From Microcystis wesenbergii NRERC-220 (GTDB lineage Bacteria; Cyanobacteriota; Cyanobacteriia; Cyanobacteriales; Microcystaceae): a stretch of DNA of 64,000 bases. Below the pieces are notes generated by a model. It was not told the origin of the DNA. It made no database searches and saw only the letters and a list, made by a program, of their open reading frames with translations. Made by a program: the position numbers and the translations under genes. The stretch lies in NCBI RefSeq assembly GCF_032027425.1, contig NZ_JAVSJA010000001.1, forward strand, positions 4,476,001-4,540,000. Direction: 5' to 3'. This document shows positions 27,015 through 35,900 of the stretch, piece by piece. Positions within the stretch are counted from its first letter, which is position 1; each line of letters opens with the position of its first letter.

Positions 27015-27992
27015 TCACGCTTTCTTTTTGAAAGGAGTTTTCTTCTTCTTCTGAGCTTTTTGTTTCTCGAAGTCGATTTCCTTGAGCTTCTTGAGAATGC
27101 GGCTAAAGTATTCTTGTAAATAGGATTCTAAAGTAGTTGTTTGACTCGGATCAAGGCCAAATACTTGATAAACTTCTGCCATGGGGGCATCAAGAGCTTG
27201 ATCACTAGCGAGAACTTCCGCAAAAGCTAGTCGGTCAGATATATTATAAGTCCATTGGAAACAACGGCTTATTCCTCGCATAAAACGCAGTAATCCCATG
27301 GGTAAACGCCAAATTTTCCCCTCTTTACCCGATAAGCGTTCGCAAACTTCGATAATTTCTTCAGCTTTCCAAGCTTTGCTGCCGACTACGGGATAGGATT
27401 GACCGACGGTTTCGGGGACTTCTAAAGCGCGAACGGCGAATTTAGCGATATCTTGGGTGTCCATGTAGGCGATCGCCGTACTTTCCCCCGTGATCCAGAC
27501 CGTTTGATTATCTAACATCGGGATGGCGTATTGACCGATTAACCCCTGCATGAAGCCACAGGGACGGAGAATTGTATATTTTAAACCCGATTCTGCTAGA
27601 AATTTCTCGGTACAGCGTTTTATCTCCATCAAAGGCACGTTGGGATATTTTTCGGCATTGAGAATCGAGAAGAAAATAAAGCGATCAACTCCGGCAGTTT
27701 TGGCCGCTTGAATCAGATTAACTTTACCATCCCAATCCACCTGTTTAATGCTGGCTGAGTCCGTCGCCCGGGCAGTAGCGGCATCGATCACCGCGTCCAT
27801 TCCCTCTAAAGCAGTAATAATCGTACTTTTATCCCGCAGGGTTCCCCCGACTAATTCCGCGCCCCATTCCTTCAAAAAAGCCGCTTTTCTCTGACTGCGG
27901 ACCAAACAACGCACTTGATGTCCCTGATCGATGGCATGACGCACGATCTGTCGCCCTAGGGTTCCTGTCGCACCGACAACTAATACTTTCAT
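27015..27992 (-). CDS. ycf39: Ycf39-like NmrA-family photosystem II assembly factor
   Basis: An atypical short-chain dehydrogenase of 325 residues with the N-terminal NADP-binding motif VVGATGTLGRQIVRHA at residues 5-20. The sequence matches the Ycf39 group (Synechocystis slr0399 by memory), which works with high-light-inducible proteins in delivering chlorophyll to nascent D1. Typical pieces are FIFFSILNAEKYPNVPLMEIK and ILRPCGFMQGLIGQYA. The C-terminus ends in a lysine-rich tail. It is followed at 23 bases by nadK on the same strand, so co-transcription is likely though no functional tie is known. Confidence 0.9.
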   Translation of the reverse strand: MKVLVVGATGTLGRQIVRHAIDQGHQVRCLVRSQRKAAFLKEWGAELVGGTLRDKSTIITALEGMDAVIDAATARATDSASIKQVDWDGKVNLIQAAKTAGVDRFIFFSILNAEKYPNVPLMEIKRCTEKFLAESGLKYTILRPCGFMQGLIGQYAIPMLDNQTVWITGESTAIAYMDTQDIAKFAVRALEVPETVGQSYPVVGSKAWKAEEIIEVCERLSGKEGKIWRLPMGLLRFMRGISRCFQWTYNISDRLAFAEVLASDQALDAPMAEVYQVFGLDPSQTTTLESYLQEYFSRILKKLKEIDFEKQKAQKKKKTPFKKKA

Positions 27993-28053
27993 CTATAATT
28001 AATTTTTTGTTACATTTGTTAACACTTCTCTAAGATACTATCAAAAAAGTGGA

Positions 28054-28944
28054 TCATTGGGGATAGAAAAATTCTAAGATTCCCCGATCCCCGTCCAGTT
28101 CTACCATTGTTCCCACCGGTAAAGCGGCATTATCGCCATCATGACCGAAAGGTAACTCAGCAATAACCGCAATACCCAAATCGCCCAAACGCTCTTTTAA
28201 GACTTCCTCTACGGTTTGACTATCACTACCGGGGGCCGCCAGACAACGGCTAAAACGACCGAGAGCAATGGCTTTAATTTGGGAGAAAATGCCCAGCATT
28301 CGCCACTGAGTTAACATTCGATCGATCCGGTAGGGGGCCTCGGTTACGTCCTCTAGGGCTAAAATTACCCCCTCTAGGGTGGGTTGAACCGAGGTTCCGA
28401 GGAGATGGGTGGCTACGGTTAAATTAGCTGGTAATAAGCGTCCCCGCACTTTGCCCCCACCCCAACCTTGACCGACAAGAGGGGCTAAAGGACGACCTTC
28501 CAGGAGAGAAAAGAGGCGATCGATTGATTGGGGACTTTCTTGGGCTAAGGTGGTTAAAACTGGCCCGTGAACGCTACAAATGCCCTGTTTCGCTAAACTC
28601 CATAAAATCCCCGTCACGTCGGAAAAACCGATTAACCATTTGGGGTTAGTTTTTGCCCATGTCCAATTTTCCAAGAGGCGAGCGCTACCGTAACCCCCCC
28701 TAGCGCAGAGAATTGCTTGACAATCGGCATCTTGCCATGCTTGGGCTAAAGCTTGACGACGTTGCTCGTCGCTACCAGCGAGATAACCGAGACGATTGGC
28801 CCAATTCTCGCTAAATTCCACTTGATAACCCCTCGATCGCCAGATTTCTACGCCTTTTTCTAGGGCGGCTAATTCCTTGACGGCTCCACTGGTGGCCACC
28901 AGAGAAACTTTAGCACCGGGTTGCAGAAACGATGGGATGATCAT
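28054..28944 (-). CDS. ldcA: LD-carboxypeptidase (peptidase family S66)
   Basis: Cleaves the L-Lys or mDap to D-Ala bond in murein tetrapeptides during cell-wall recycling. The 296-residue protein has the nucleophile Ser87 in LCARGGYGSARLLE, the region ILALEDVTEAPYRIDRML containing the Glu, and ELPFGHDGDNAALPVG with the His, so the Ser-Glu-His triad of S66 is complete. No signal peptide is seen, consistent with a cytoplasmic enzyme. It is divergent from the first Rpn-family gene. Confidence 0.9.
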   Translation of the reverse strand: MIIPSFLQPGAKVSLVATSGAVKELAALEKGVEIWRSRGYQVEFSENWANRLGYLAGSDEQRRQALAQAWQDADCQAILCARGGYGSARLLENWTWAKTNPKWLIGFSDVTGILWSLAKQGICSVHGPVLTTLAQESPQSIDRLFSLLEGRPLAPLVGQGWGGGKVRGRLLPANLTVATHLLGTSVQPTLEGVILALEDVTEAPYRIDRMLTQWRMLGIFSQIKAIALGRFSRCLAAPGSDSQTVEEVLKERLGDLGIAVIAELPFGHDGDNAALPVGTMVELDGDRGILEFFYPQ

Positions 28945-29002
28945 AGATTAATTCTCTTTTGTTGGCGGATTAAGCGGAAATTACAGGTAATTTTGTGACA
29001 GC

Positions 29003-29839
29003 ATGAAAACTGACAGCATATTCTATCGAATGTTTCTCGATTTTCCCGATTCGTTCTTTGAATTAATCGAACGACCCGATGTTATCGTAAGCAATTATCG
29101 ATTTACTTCCCAAGAAGTTAAACAACTAGCTTTTCGATTGGATGGTTTATTTTTGCCGCTCGATAATCTGGAAAATTTGCCTTTTTATCTGGTAGAAGTG
29201 CAGTTTCAAAAGGATGAAGACCTATATTATCGATTATTTTCGGAACTTTTCTTGTATCTTAGACAGTATAAACCTTTGTCACCGTGGCAGATAGTTGTTA
29301 TTTATCCTAGTCGAGAAATTGAGCGAGAACATCCCCAGCAATTTGCTGACTTGTTATCCTTGGAAAGGATTAAAAGAATCTATCTGGATGAATTGGCCAA
29401 TGATGAGACTCCTTCCTTAGCGATCGCTCTGATCAAATTGGTTACGGAAAGTGAGAGTCAAGCTGTTAATTCTGCTAAGATTTTAATTAAACAGGCTCAA
29501 AGAGAAGTCAGCGATCGCTTAGTACAGAAAAATGTCATTGATTTAATCGAAACGATCATCATTTATAAATTACCCCAAAAAAGTCGAGAGGAAATTGAAG
29601 CTATGTTGGAACTACAAGACCTAAAACAAACTCGTTTCTATCAAGAAGCTTTTGGAGATGGAATTGAACAGGGAATTGAACAGGGAATTGAACGGGGAAT
29701 TGAACAGGGAATAAACTTGCAAAAATTGAAAACAATTCCTCTACTGCAAGACCTCGGTTTAACCCCGCAACAAATCTCGGAACGCTTAGACTTGACTCTG
29801 GAAACAGTGCTTAACTATTTGACACAACAGCAACAATAA
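29003..29839 (+). CDS. Rpn/DUF2887-family PD-(D/E)XK protein, copy 1
   Basis: A 278-residue member of the Rpn/DUF2887 family, which in E. coli are recombination-promoting nucleases and is greatly expanded in cyanobacteria. The nuclease-fold residues are Asp47 (AFRLDGLFLP) and Glu65-Val-Gln67 (YLVEVQFQKD), with Gln in place of the usual Lys. LYYRLFSELFLYLRQYKPL follows. Near the C-terminus is a short tandem repeat of GIEQ/GIER units (about four) and then a helix-turn-helix-like end, LGLTPQQISERLDLTLETVLNYL. The next gene is a near-identical duplicate 933 bases downstream. Confidence 0.85.
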   Translation: MKTDSIFYRMFLDFPDSFFELIERPDVIVSNYRFTSQEVKQLAFRLDGLFLPLDNLENLPFYLVEVQFQKDEDLYYRLFSELFLYLRQYKPLSPWQIVVIYPSREIEREHPQQFADLLSLERIKRIYLDELANDETPSLAIALIKLVTESESQAVNSAKILIKQAQREVSDRLVQKNVIDLIETIIIYKLPQKSREEIEAMLELQDLKQTRFYQEAFGDGIEQGIEQGIERGIEQGINLQKLKTIPLLQDLGLTPQQISERLDLTLETVLNYLTQQQQ

Positions 29840-29935
29840 TCAATCCTGTTTAAACAGTCTAGAAAAGCAGCAATTGCTAAGTAGTGGGCAAATGAATAGT
29901 AGCGAATCAGTGACCTTTAAGCTATCAGCGATGAC

Positions 29936-30796
29936 ATGAAAACTGACAGCATATTTTATCGAATGTTTCTCGATTTTCCCGATTCGTTCTTTGAATTAAT
30001 CGAACGACCCGATGTTATCGTAAGCAATTATCGATTTACTTCCCAAGAAGTTAAACAACTAGCTTTTCGATTGGATGGTTTATTTTTGCCGCTCGATAAT
30101 CTGGAAAATTTGCCTTTTTATCTGGTAGAAGTGCAGTTTCAAAAGGATGAAGACCTATATTATCGATTATTTTCGGAACTTTTCCTGTATCTTAGACAGT
30201 ATAAACCTTTGTCACCCTGGCAGATAGTTGTTATTTATCCTAGTCGAGAAATTGAGCGAGAACATCCCCAGCAATTTGCAGATTTGTTAGCCTTGGACAG
30301 GATTAAAAGAATCTATCTGGATGAATTGGCAAATGATGAGACTCCTTCCTTAGCGATCGCCCTGATCAAATTGGTTACGGAAAGTGAGAGTCAAGCTGTT
30401 AATTCTGCTAAGATTTTAATTAAACAGGCTCAAAGAGAACTCAGCGATCGCTTAGTACAGAAAAATGTCATTGATTTAATCGAAACGATCATCATTTATA
30501 AATTACCCCAAAAAAGTCGAGAGGAAATTGAAGCTATGTTGGAACTACAAGACCTAAAACAAACTCGTTTCTATCAAGAAGCTTTTGGAGATGGTATTGA
30601 ACAGGGAATTGAACAGGGAATTGAACGGGGAATTGAACAGGGAATTGAACAGGGAATTGAACGGGGAATAAACTTGCAAAAATTGAAAACAATTCCGCTA
30701 CTACAAGACCTCGGTTTAACCCCGCAACAAATCTCGGAACACTTAGACTTGACTCTAGAAACAGTGCTTAACTATTTGGCACAACAGCAACAATGA
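29936..30796 (+). CDS. Rpn/DUF2887-family PD-(D/E)XK protein, copy 2
   Basis: The tandem duplicate of the preceding gene, 286 residues. It differs by only a handful of residues (for example LALDR for LSLER, QRELSDR for QREVSDR, ISEHL for ISERL) and by two additional GIEQ/GIER units near residues 220-247, which account exactly for the extra eight residues. Downstream spacers of both copies are also near-identical (for example AAAAGCAGCAATTGCTAAG at about 29860 and 30817), so the duplicated unit was about 930 bp. The catalytic residues are the same as in copy 1. Recent unequal recombination is the simplest explanation. Confidence 0.85.
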   Translation: MKTDSIFYRMFLDFPDSFFELIERPDVIVSNYRFTSQEVKQLAFRLDGLFLPLDNLENLPFYLVEVQFQKDEDLYYRLFSELFLYLRQYKPLSPWQIVVIYPSREIEREHPQQFADLLALDRIKRIYLDELANDETPSLAIALIKLVTESESQAVNSAKILIKQAQRELSDRLVQKNVIDLIETIIIYKLPQKSREEIEAMLELQDLKQTRFYQEAFGDGIEQGIEQGIERGIEQGIEQGIERGINLQKLKTIPLLQDLGLTPQQISEHLDLTLETVLNYLAQQQQ

Positions 30797-30889
30797 TCAA
30801 TCCTGTTTCAACAGTCTAGAAAAGCAGCAATTGCTAAGTAGAATGGATAGTAGTGAATTAGTGACCTTTAAGCTATCAGCGATAACTCG

Positions 30890-31000
30890 ATGAATAACGA
30901 CTTATTGACTTTTCTCGTTTGTGTTGCCCTTCTCATTCTCTATCTAGTTTTTTCAGCTTTAACCGAGATGGGAACAAAATGGCCTTGGACAAAAAAATAG
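30890..31000 (+). CDS. Small single-helix membrane protein (36 residues)
   Basis: Encodes MNNDLLTFLVCVALLILYL followed by VFSALTEMGTKWPWTKK. Residues 5-24 form one membrane helix and the C-terminus is basic, suggesting the N-out, C-in orientation of many small bacterial membrane proteins. I do not recognise a family. It lies after the duplicated Rpn genes, and its ATG overlaps the end of the repeated spacer. Coding status is plausible, not proven. Confidence 0.4.
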   Translation: MNNDLLTFLVCVALLILYLVFSALTEMGTKWPWTKK

Positions 31001-31111
31001 AAATACTTATAGAGGTTAATAAACATAAAATAGGGTCAGGGATTCGGTCATTGGAAAGATTCTAGAGATTTGCTATCTAAATAATTAACTCTATCGCTCT
31101 ACTGATAAAAT

Positions 31112-31312
31112 ATGAAACTAATTGGTGATATTTCCCCGAGCTTGGATTTATTCTTGTTGCTTTTTTTCTGGCATTGTCTCATCGGTGGCATTGCTACAGT
31201 CATCGCTATCAATAAAGGCTATCCAAGATTAAATTGGCTAATCTTCGGACTTCTGGGAGGAACCTTTACCTTTTTTATCGCCCTCTTTCTAGAAAAAAAG
31301 GCCAAAATTTAA
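31112..31312 (+). CDS. Small two-helix membrane protein (66 residues)
   Basis: The product has two hydrophobic segments, LFLLLFFWHCLIGGIATVIAI at about 13-33 (in pieces) and LIFGLLGGTFTFFIALFL at 43-60, separated by NKGYPRLNW, and a basic end EKKAKI. The pattern resembles small cyanobacterial membrane proteins of unknown role. No conserved catalytic residue is present. It is convergent with the cupin gene. I do not recognise a named family. Confidence 0.5.
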   Translation: MKLIGDISPSLDLFLLLFFWHCLIGGIATVIAINKGYPRLNWLIFGLLGGTFTFFIALFLEKKAKI

Positions 31313-31329
31313 GGTATAACATGGCTTGA

Positions 31330-31788
31330 TTATCCTTTAATAGTTCCCATCAACACCTCTAAATCTTCCGCGTCTAACTCCTCTGGGATACCATTACGAA
31401 TTAATTCCGAAAAATCCTCATTGGGAACCATAAAACATAGTGCATACAGTCTTCCGTCCCCCACATTTCTAATCTCGTGAATACCCGTGGGACGGACTAA
31501 TAAACTATCCCCTGGACCTAGGGGAATTGGTTTACCATCACAGATAGCCATTCCTTCCCCTTTGAGGATAAAAAACATTTCTACGGCAAAATGATGACGA
31601 TGGGTAGGGGTGCGACCGTGGGGATCGAAAATTTCCACACAGACGGTCAAGGAATCCCCCGCTACGGTAGAATCAAAGACGATCGCTAAACGATTCGTAT
31701 CCCCAGCGCTAATGCGAAAAACTTGATAATCCCGGGGAGATCGAATCACGGGTAACATACAATGATCGCTGGTTAGTTGGCTATTCAT
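31330..31788 (-). CDS. Cupin-domain protein
   Basis: A small beta-barrel protein of 152 residues from the ATG at 31788 (MNSQLTSDHCMLPVIRSPRD). The cupin metal motif 1 is PTHRHHFAVEMFFILKGEGM, with His, His and Glu ligands, and motif 2 is GDSLLVRPTGIHEIRNVGDG, with the last His. Substrate unknown; such single-domain cupins can be dioxygenases, isomerases or sensors. The frame continues 14 codons further upstream, but that extension overlaps the folP intergenic space and has no conserved look. It lies close downstream of folP on the same strand. Confidence 0.8.
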   Translation of the reverse strand: MNSQLTSDHCMLPVIRSPRDYQVFRISAGDTNRLAIVFDSTVAGDSLTVCVEIFDPHGRTPTHRHHFAVEMFFILKGEGMAICDGKPIPLGPGDSLLVRPTGIHEIRNVGDGRLYALCFMVPNEDFSELIRNGIPEELDAEDLEVLMGTIKG

Positions 31789-31836
31789 CGCTGATCTCGA
31801 TCGAACTGTGGATGATTCTAAGACTAGCAAAAATTT

Positions 31837-32679
31837 TCAACTTCGCTCGATTGCGTCCACCACTTTACTCACATCTACGATCGCGGCCACATCATGGACG
31901 CGCAGGATATCGGCCCCCTTAGCGATCGCTATAGCACAGGCCGCCGCCGTTCCGAAAACTCGTTCTTTTGGGTCATCTTTGCCTGTAATCTCGCCGATAA
32001 AGCGTTTTCTCGACAATCCAATTAAAATAGGTAAATCTAAATCCCGAAATTGCCCTAATTCTCGCAATAACTCAAGATTTTGTCGCCCGGTTTTGGCGAA
32101 ACCAATCCCCGGATCGATGATAATATTTTCCCTAGCAATGCCCCACTGTACAGCTTCCTTAACGCGATTCTGTAAAAATTCTTTAATTTCCTTGACTAAA
32201 TCATCATAATGTGTTAGGGATTGCATCGTTTGCGGATTGCCCCGCAGGTGCATGAGGATGATGGGAACAGCCAATTTAGCCACCGTGGGCAATAATAGGC
32301 GATCGAAGGTTCCCCCAGAAATATCATTGATCAAATCGGCCCCGGCGGCGATACCTTGGGCTGCTACGATCGCCCTAGTGGTATCGAGAGAGATAGGAAT
32401 AGAACTTTGTTGTCGAATAGCGGTGATTACGGGGATAACTCGCGATAATTCCGCTTCTAGGCTAATTTCTTGCGCCCCTGGACGGCTGGATTGACCACCG
32501 ATATCGATTATATCAGCCCCGGCCTCGATCATTTTCATCGCCTGTAGCAGGGCATTTTCAACGGTGTCAAATTCTCCCCCATCACTAAAACTATCGGGAG
32601 TAACGTTCAAAACACCCATGATATAGGTGCGTTTTCCCCAAGCAAAAATATGTTCACGAATTGCCGTTAAATTAGACAT
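31837..32679 (-). CDS. folP: Dihydropteroate synthase
   Basis: Joins para-aminobenzoate to hydroxymethyl-dihydropterin diphosphate in folate synthesis, the sulfonamide target. The 280-residue TIM barrel carries the two signatures IMGVLNVTPDSFSDGGEF at about 21-38 and GADIIDIGGQSSRPGA at 55-70, plus DLINDISGG and the C-terminal RVHDVAAIVD. The length is normal. It is followed by the cupin gene about 48 bases on, a possible operon without an obvious functional link. Confidence 0.96.
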   Translation of the reverse strand: MSNLTAIREHIFAWGKRTYIMGVLNVTPDSFSDGGEFDTVENALLQAMKMIEAGADIIDIGGQSSRPGAQEISLEAELSRVIPVITAIRQQSSIPISLDTTRAIVAAQGIAAGADLINDISGGTFDRLLLPTVAKLAVPIILMHLRGNPQTMQSLTHYDDLVKEIKEFLQNRVKEAVQWGIARENIIIDPGIGFAKTGRQNLELLRELGQFRDLDLPILIGLSRKRFIGEITGKDDPKERVFGTAAACAIAIAKGADILRVHDVAAIVDVSKVVDAIERS

Positions 32680-32773
32680 AATACTAAATCCTGTTGAAAA
32701 AGTATGGGAAAGTGGGAAGTTTTTTCAGTGAACAGTAAACAGTGAACTGATAACTGATTACTGATAACCATAG

Positions 32774-33571
32774 TTAATTTTTAGGTAGGGAAGAATCTTT
32801 TAATTCAAAATAAGCTTGTACTTCTTCTTTCCAGAGTTGATATTTTTCTTGAATTAGTTGATATTGACTGGCAAAATCGAGGTTACAATCAACGAGATTG
32901 CTATCGATATCGGATTGCAATAATTCCCGTTCGATTAGGGTTTCTCGGATAAATTTTAAACATTCCTGTCTCAAAGCTTCCGCTTGAGCAATAATTAGCT
33001 GGACTTGATTAATTGCTCGATCATATAATGGAGTTTGTGAATGAAAAATTTCGGAAGATGCGGCTAGATTTCGCAGTCTATGTAATTGATTTTTCTTTTC
33101 TACTAAACTGGCAATTTTGGGGTTAATTTCAAAAAGTAAGGTTTTCACCAGAGGAGCCAAGCGGCGAGTATTAGTATAATCGTAGTTATTAAGGTCTGAT
33201 TTAATCAGGTGTACCTGTTGTAAATCGACGGTAATATCGTGGAATTGTATCTCGGTTTCGGTTATGGTGGGATGAATCGTTTTAACTTTCCAAGTAGTAA
33301 TAGAAGTCAACTGCTGGCGATCACTATTAACCATTTGCTGCTCCATTTTCAGCACATCGAGGGGAATGCTATAAAGTTTTTTCTCAGGAATATAGATGAC
33401 ATCGCTACTGAGAATGCGATCGATTTTAGGACGACGATATAAATAATGATACAGGAATCGATAAAAGCTTTTACTGCCTTGAAATATCTGGACAAATAAC
33501 CAAATTTTCCAGCTGAATAACCCGCTAAGAAAGCGTCCGAATAGATGGTAATTCGAGGAGGGGTTATTCAT
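32774..33571 (-). CDS. Conserved hypothetical protein with helical C-terminal half
   Basis: I do not recognise this 265-residue protein. The N-terminus has aromatic-rich amphipathic segments (LFGRFLSGLFSWKIWLFVQI, residues 10-29) that may touch the membrane. Residues 95-130 read like a small beta domain, and residues 145-250 are mostly charged helices with KKNQLHRLRNLAA and an end WKEEVQAYFELKD, suggesting a coiled coil. Codon use looks like that of neighbouring chromosomal genes. Upstream (33572-33967) are only heptamer-type repeats and a copy of the CTGATATGTAGC repeat. Confidence 0.55.
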   Translation of the reverse strand: MNNPSSNYHLFGRFLSGLFSWKIWLFVQIFQGSKSFYRFLYHYLYRRPKIDRILSSDVIYIPEKKLYSIPLDVLKMEQQMVNSDRQQLTSITTWKVKTIHPTITETEIQFHDITVDLQQVHLIKSDLNNYDYTNTRRLAPLVKTLLFEINPKIASLVEKKNQLHRLRNLAASSEIFHSQTPLYDRAINQVQLIIAQAEALRQECLKFIRETLIERELLQSDIDSNLVDCNLDFASQYQLIQEKYQLWKEEVQAYFELKDSSLPKN

Positions 33572-33967
33572 GAAATTCCGTTATCAGTTATCAGTGAGGG
33601 ATTGGAGGTTGCTGGCTTTTCAGTGAGCGGTAAATAGTAAACAGTAATCAGTAAACAGTAATCAGGGATAAAGATGAAGATAACTAACTAACTAAGTAGT
33701 CGGACATAAATTCTGTCGTCTGTCTTAAGAAATGTAATTCTGGCAATTCCTGCTGACTCCTGACTCCTGACTCCCACGGTTAACTTTACTTTTGTCCGAC
33801 CACTTAATTAACTTAAAACTTACATCTGATACTAAATCCGGTTATTAAAAACTGATTATTTATTCTCCCTTTTGCATGAGTGCCTCTTGCATGAGTGCCT
33901 GTCCTGATATGTAGCCTATACTCAACGGATTTAGTATGATCACTGATAACTGATCACTGATCACTGA

Positions 33968-34627
33968 TTAAGGACGTTCTCCGGGTAGATTTTTTGACGA
34001 TGTTGGTTTCGATCTTACCTGTTGACGACCGTTGCGGATAATTTGTAACATTTCCCCTAATTGTCGATCGAGATGTTCTAAAACCGCTTCGGCATAGTCG
34101 TCAGCGCCTTTTTGAATTTCATGACATTCAGCTTGGGTTTTTTGTCGTAACTGTTGCACTTCCTGTAGGGCGCTGTGACGCATCTGTTCGATTTCATCGA
34201 GGGTTTGTTGTTGCACAGATTCGCACTCCTGCTGAACCTGTTGACGAATTTGGGCTGCTTGCCGTTCTGCTTGTTGAATAATACCGGACTGATCGAGAAT
34301 TTGGGCTGCCCTTTGTTGAGCGGAACGAAGGACTTGTTGAGCGTATTCTTCCGCTTTAGTAATAATTTCTTCTTCTTCCTGCAAAATTGCTAAAGCTTTC
34401 TGTACTGCTGGTGGCACGGTTTCATAGATGATCTCGATCTGTTCGGATATCTGTCCCTCATCGATCATTGTCCAACGGGTGAGAGGGATATGGAAACTCT
34501 CAAAAATCATCTCTTGCAGACGCGCCAAATCCTGATAGATATCGAAATCGACGGGTGGACTGGGAACCCCACTATTAGAAGTGTTAGGTACTGCTTTTCT
34601 GCGATCATTAGGTTCTCGGCGCGCCAT
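33968..34627 (-). CDS. DivIVA-like coiled-coil protein (cyanobacterial)
   Basis: A 219-residue protein dominated by a long coiled coil (about residues 75-200) with repeated QQ and AQQ runs, preceded by a conserved-looking segment DFDIYQDLARLQEMIFESFHIPLTRWTMIDEG. The pattern is that of cyanobacterial hypothetical proteins resembling DivIVA or the peripheral stalk of ATPases. A structural or scaffolding role is likely, but I cannot name one. It follows coaD by 36 bases on the same strand, so probably the last gene of the trx-DUF427-coaD group. Confidence 0.6.
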   Translation of the reverse strand: MARREPNDRRKAVPNTSNSGVPSPPVDFDIYQDLARLQEMIFESFHIPLTRWTMIDEGQISEQIEIIYETVPPAVQKALAILQEEEEIITKAEEYAQQVLRSAQQRAAQILDQSGIIQQAERQAAQIRQQVQQECESVQQQTLDEIEQMRHSALQEVQQLRQKTQAECHEIQKGADDYAEAVLEHLDRQLGEMLQIIRNGRQQVRSKPTSSKNLPGERP

Positions 34628-34663
34628 AGGTTCAGATCGTCCTCATTCCTGTATTCTAGTATG

Positions 34664-35137
34664 TTAACTATAGTATGAGTAAATATCTCTAGAAACGTTT
34701 TCTGGGACTAGATGGGTGACAGAGCCACCGAATTGAGCGATTTCTTTAACCACGCTACTACTTAAAAAACTATATTCTTTAGTGGTGGCCAAAAAAACCG
34801 TTTCAATCCCTTCCCAGAGAGTTTTATTGGTATGTGCCATTTGCAGTTCTTTTTCAAAGTCTGAGAGAACCCGCAACCCCCGCAAAAGTACCTTAGCTCC
34901 TTTTAATCTGGCATATTCAACTGTTAATCCTGAAAAACTGTCTATCTCAACGTTTTTCAGGTGTTTTGTACAGTAACTGATCTGTTCTATGCGTTTTTCG
35001 ACGCTAAATAAGGGGTTTTTATGGGGATTGCAGAGAACTGCCACGATTACTCGCTCGAATAGTGGCACACTGCGTTCGATAATATCTAAATGACCGAGTG
35101 TAACTGGATCGAAGCTGCCGGGGTAGATGGCGATCAT
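34664..35137 (-). CDS. coaD: Phosphopantetheine adenylyltransferase
   Basis: Catalyses the penultimate step of coenzyme A synthesis, ATP plus 4'-phosphopantetheine giving dephospho-CoA. The 157-residue nucleotidyltransferase has [20 protein letters not shown] at 4-23, with the T-x-G-H motif at 13-16, and the second motif [18 protein letters not shown] near 120-137. The ATG overlaps the stop of the DUF427 gene by four bases (34664 group, overlap at 35134-35137), implying translational coupling. Confidence 0.97.
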   Translation of the reverse strand: MIAIYPGSFDPVTLGHLDIIERSVPLFERVIVAVLCNPHKNPLFSVEKRIEQISYCTKHLKNVEIDSFSGLTVEYARLKGAKVLLRGLRVLSDFEKELQMAHTNKTLWEGIETVFLATTKEYSFLSSSVVKEIAQFGGSVTHLVPENVSRDIYSYYS

Positions 35138-35418
35138 TTCTCAACCTGCACACCTCGCCAAAAAGCGATATATCCTTTAATATTTTGGGCTTTTGGTTTA
35201 GGATCGGGATAATACCAAGCGGCATCTTTATTGTCCTGTCCATCTACCCTGAGAGTATAATAACTAGCCTCTCCTTTCCAAGAACAAATGGTATGGGTGT
35301 TACTGGATTGAAAATATTCAGCTTTGATGGTATCGGGGGGAAAATAGTAGTTTCCCTCGACAATTTCGCAGTTATCGCTTTCCGCTACCACTGCACCATT
35401 CCAAATCGCCTTTGCCAT
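35134..35418 (-). CDS. DUF427-domain protein
   Basis: A 94-residue protein composed of a single DUF427 domain: [23 protein letters not shown] at the start, then [19 protein letters not shown] and [22 protein letters not shown]. The SWKG-x-A-x-YY pattern is diagnostic. The biochemical role is not known; the fold is a small mostly-beta domain. It shares a 4-base overlap with coaD, and thioredoxin lies about 33 bases upstream, so the three are likely co-expressed. Confidence 0.88.
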   Translation of the reverse strand: MAKAIWNGAVVAESDNCEIVEGNYYFPPDTIKAEYFQSSNTHTICSWKGEASYYTLRVDGQDNKDAAWYYPDPKPKAQNIKGYIAFWRGVQVEK

Positions 35419-35451
35419 GGCACTAACTCCTAGTTCTGGTTCAAAATTATC

Positions 35452-35769
35452 TTACAACAGAGTTTGTAAATGTTGAACCAGTTGGTTAACCTGCACCACT
35501 CCCTCGATTCGATCGATCGGTTGACCATTTTTAAAGACTACTAAAGTCGGTAAAGCTTGAATACCGTACTTAGTGGCTAAATTAGGATATTTGTCTGTAT
35601 CAATTTTGACAATTTGTAGGCGATTTTTGAAATACATTCCCGTTTGTTCTAGAATCGGAGCCATCATTTGACAAGGACCGCACCAAGTGGCATAGAAATC
35701 CACTAACACGGGAAGATTAGTGGTTTGCAACAGTTGCTGAAAACTGGAAAACTCTTTTTTGACTGCCAT
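35452..35769 (-). CDS. trxA: Thioredoxin
   Basis: A 105-residue cytoplasmic thiol-disulfide reductant with the active site WCGPC at residues 29-33 (DFYATWCGPCQMMAPIL), the conserved Asp at about 24, cis-Pro in YGIQALPTLVVF and a complete C-terminal helix. It resembles the cyanobacterial TrxA/TrxB group; which paralogue it is cannot be fixed here. It heads the trx-DUF427-coaD gene run and is divergent from map. Confidence 0.92.
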   Translation of the reverse strand: MAVKKEFSSFQQLLQTTNLPVLVDFYATWCGPCQMMAPILEQTGMYFKNRLQIVKIDTDKYPNLATKYGIQALPTLVVFKNGQPIDRIEGVVQVNQLVQHLQTLL

Positions 35770-35900
35770 AAATTGTCACCTCGCCGGAAAAATAGCCTTT
35801 TTCCTACTATAGCTTTTCTAAATGTTCCTTGATTTCTCCAGAGCAGTCATCGATCGCCGGGAAAATGCTAAGTTAAGTAAAGACTCTGAGCCAACTGTCC

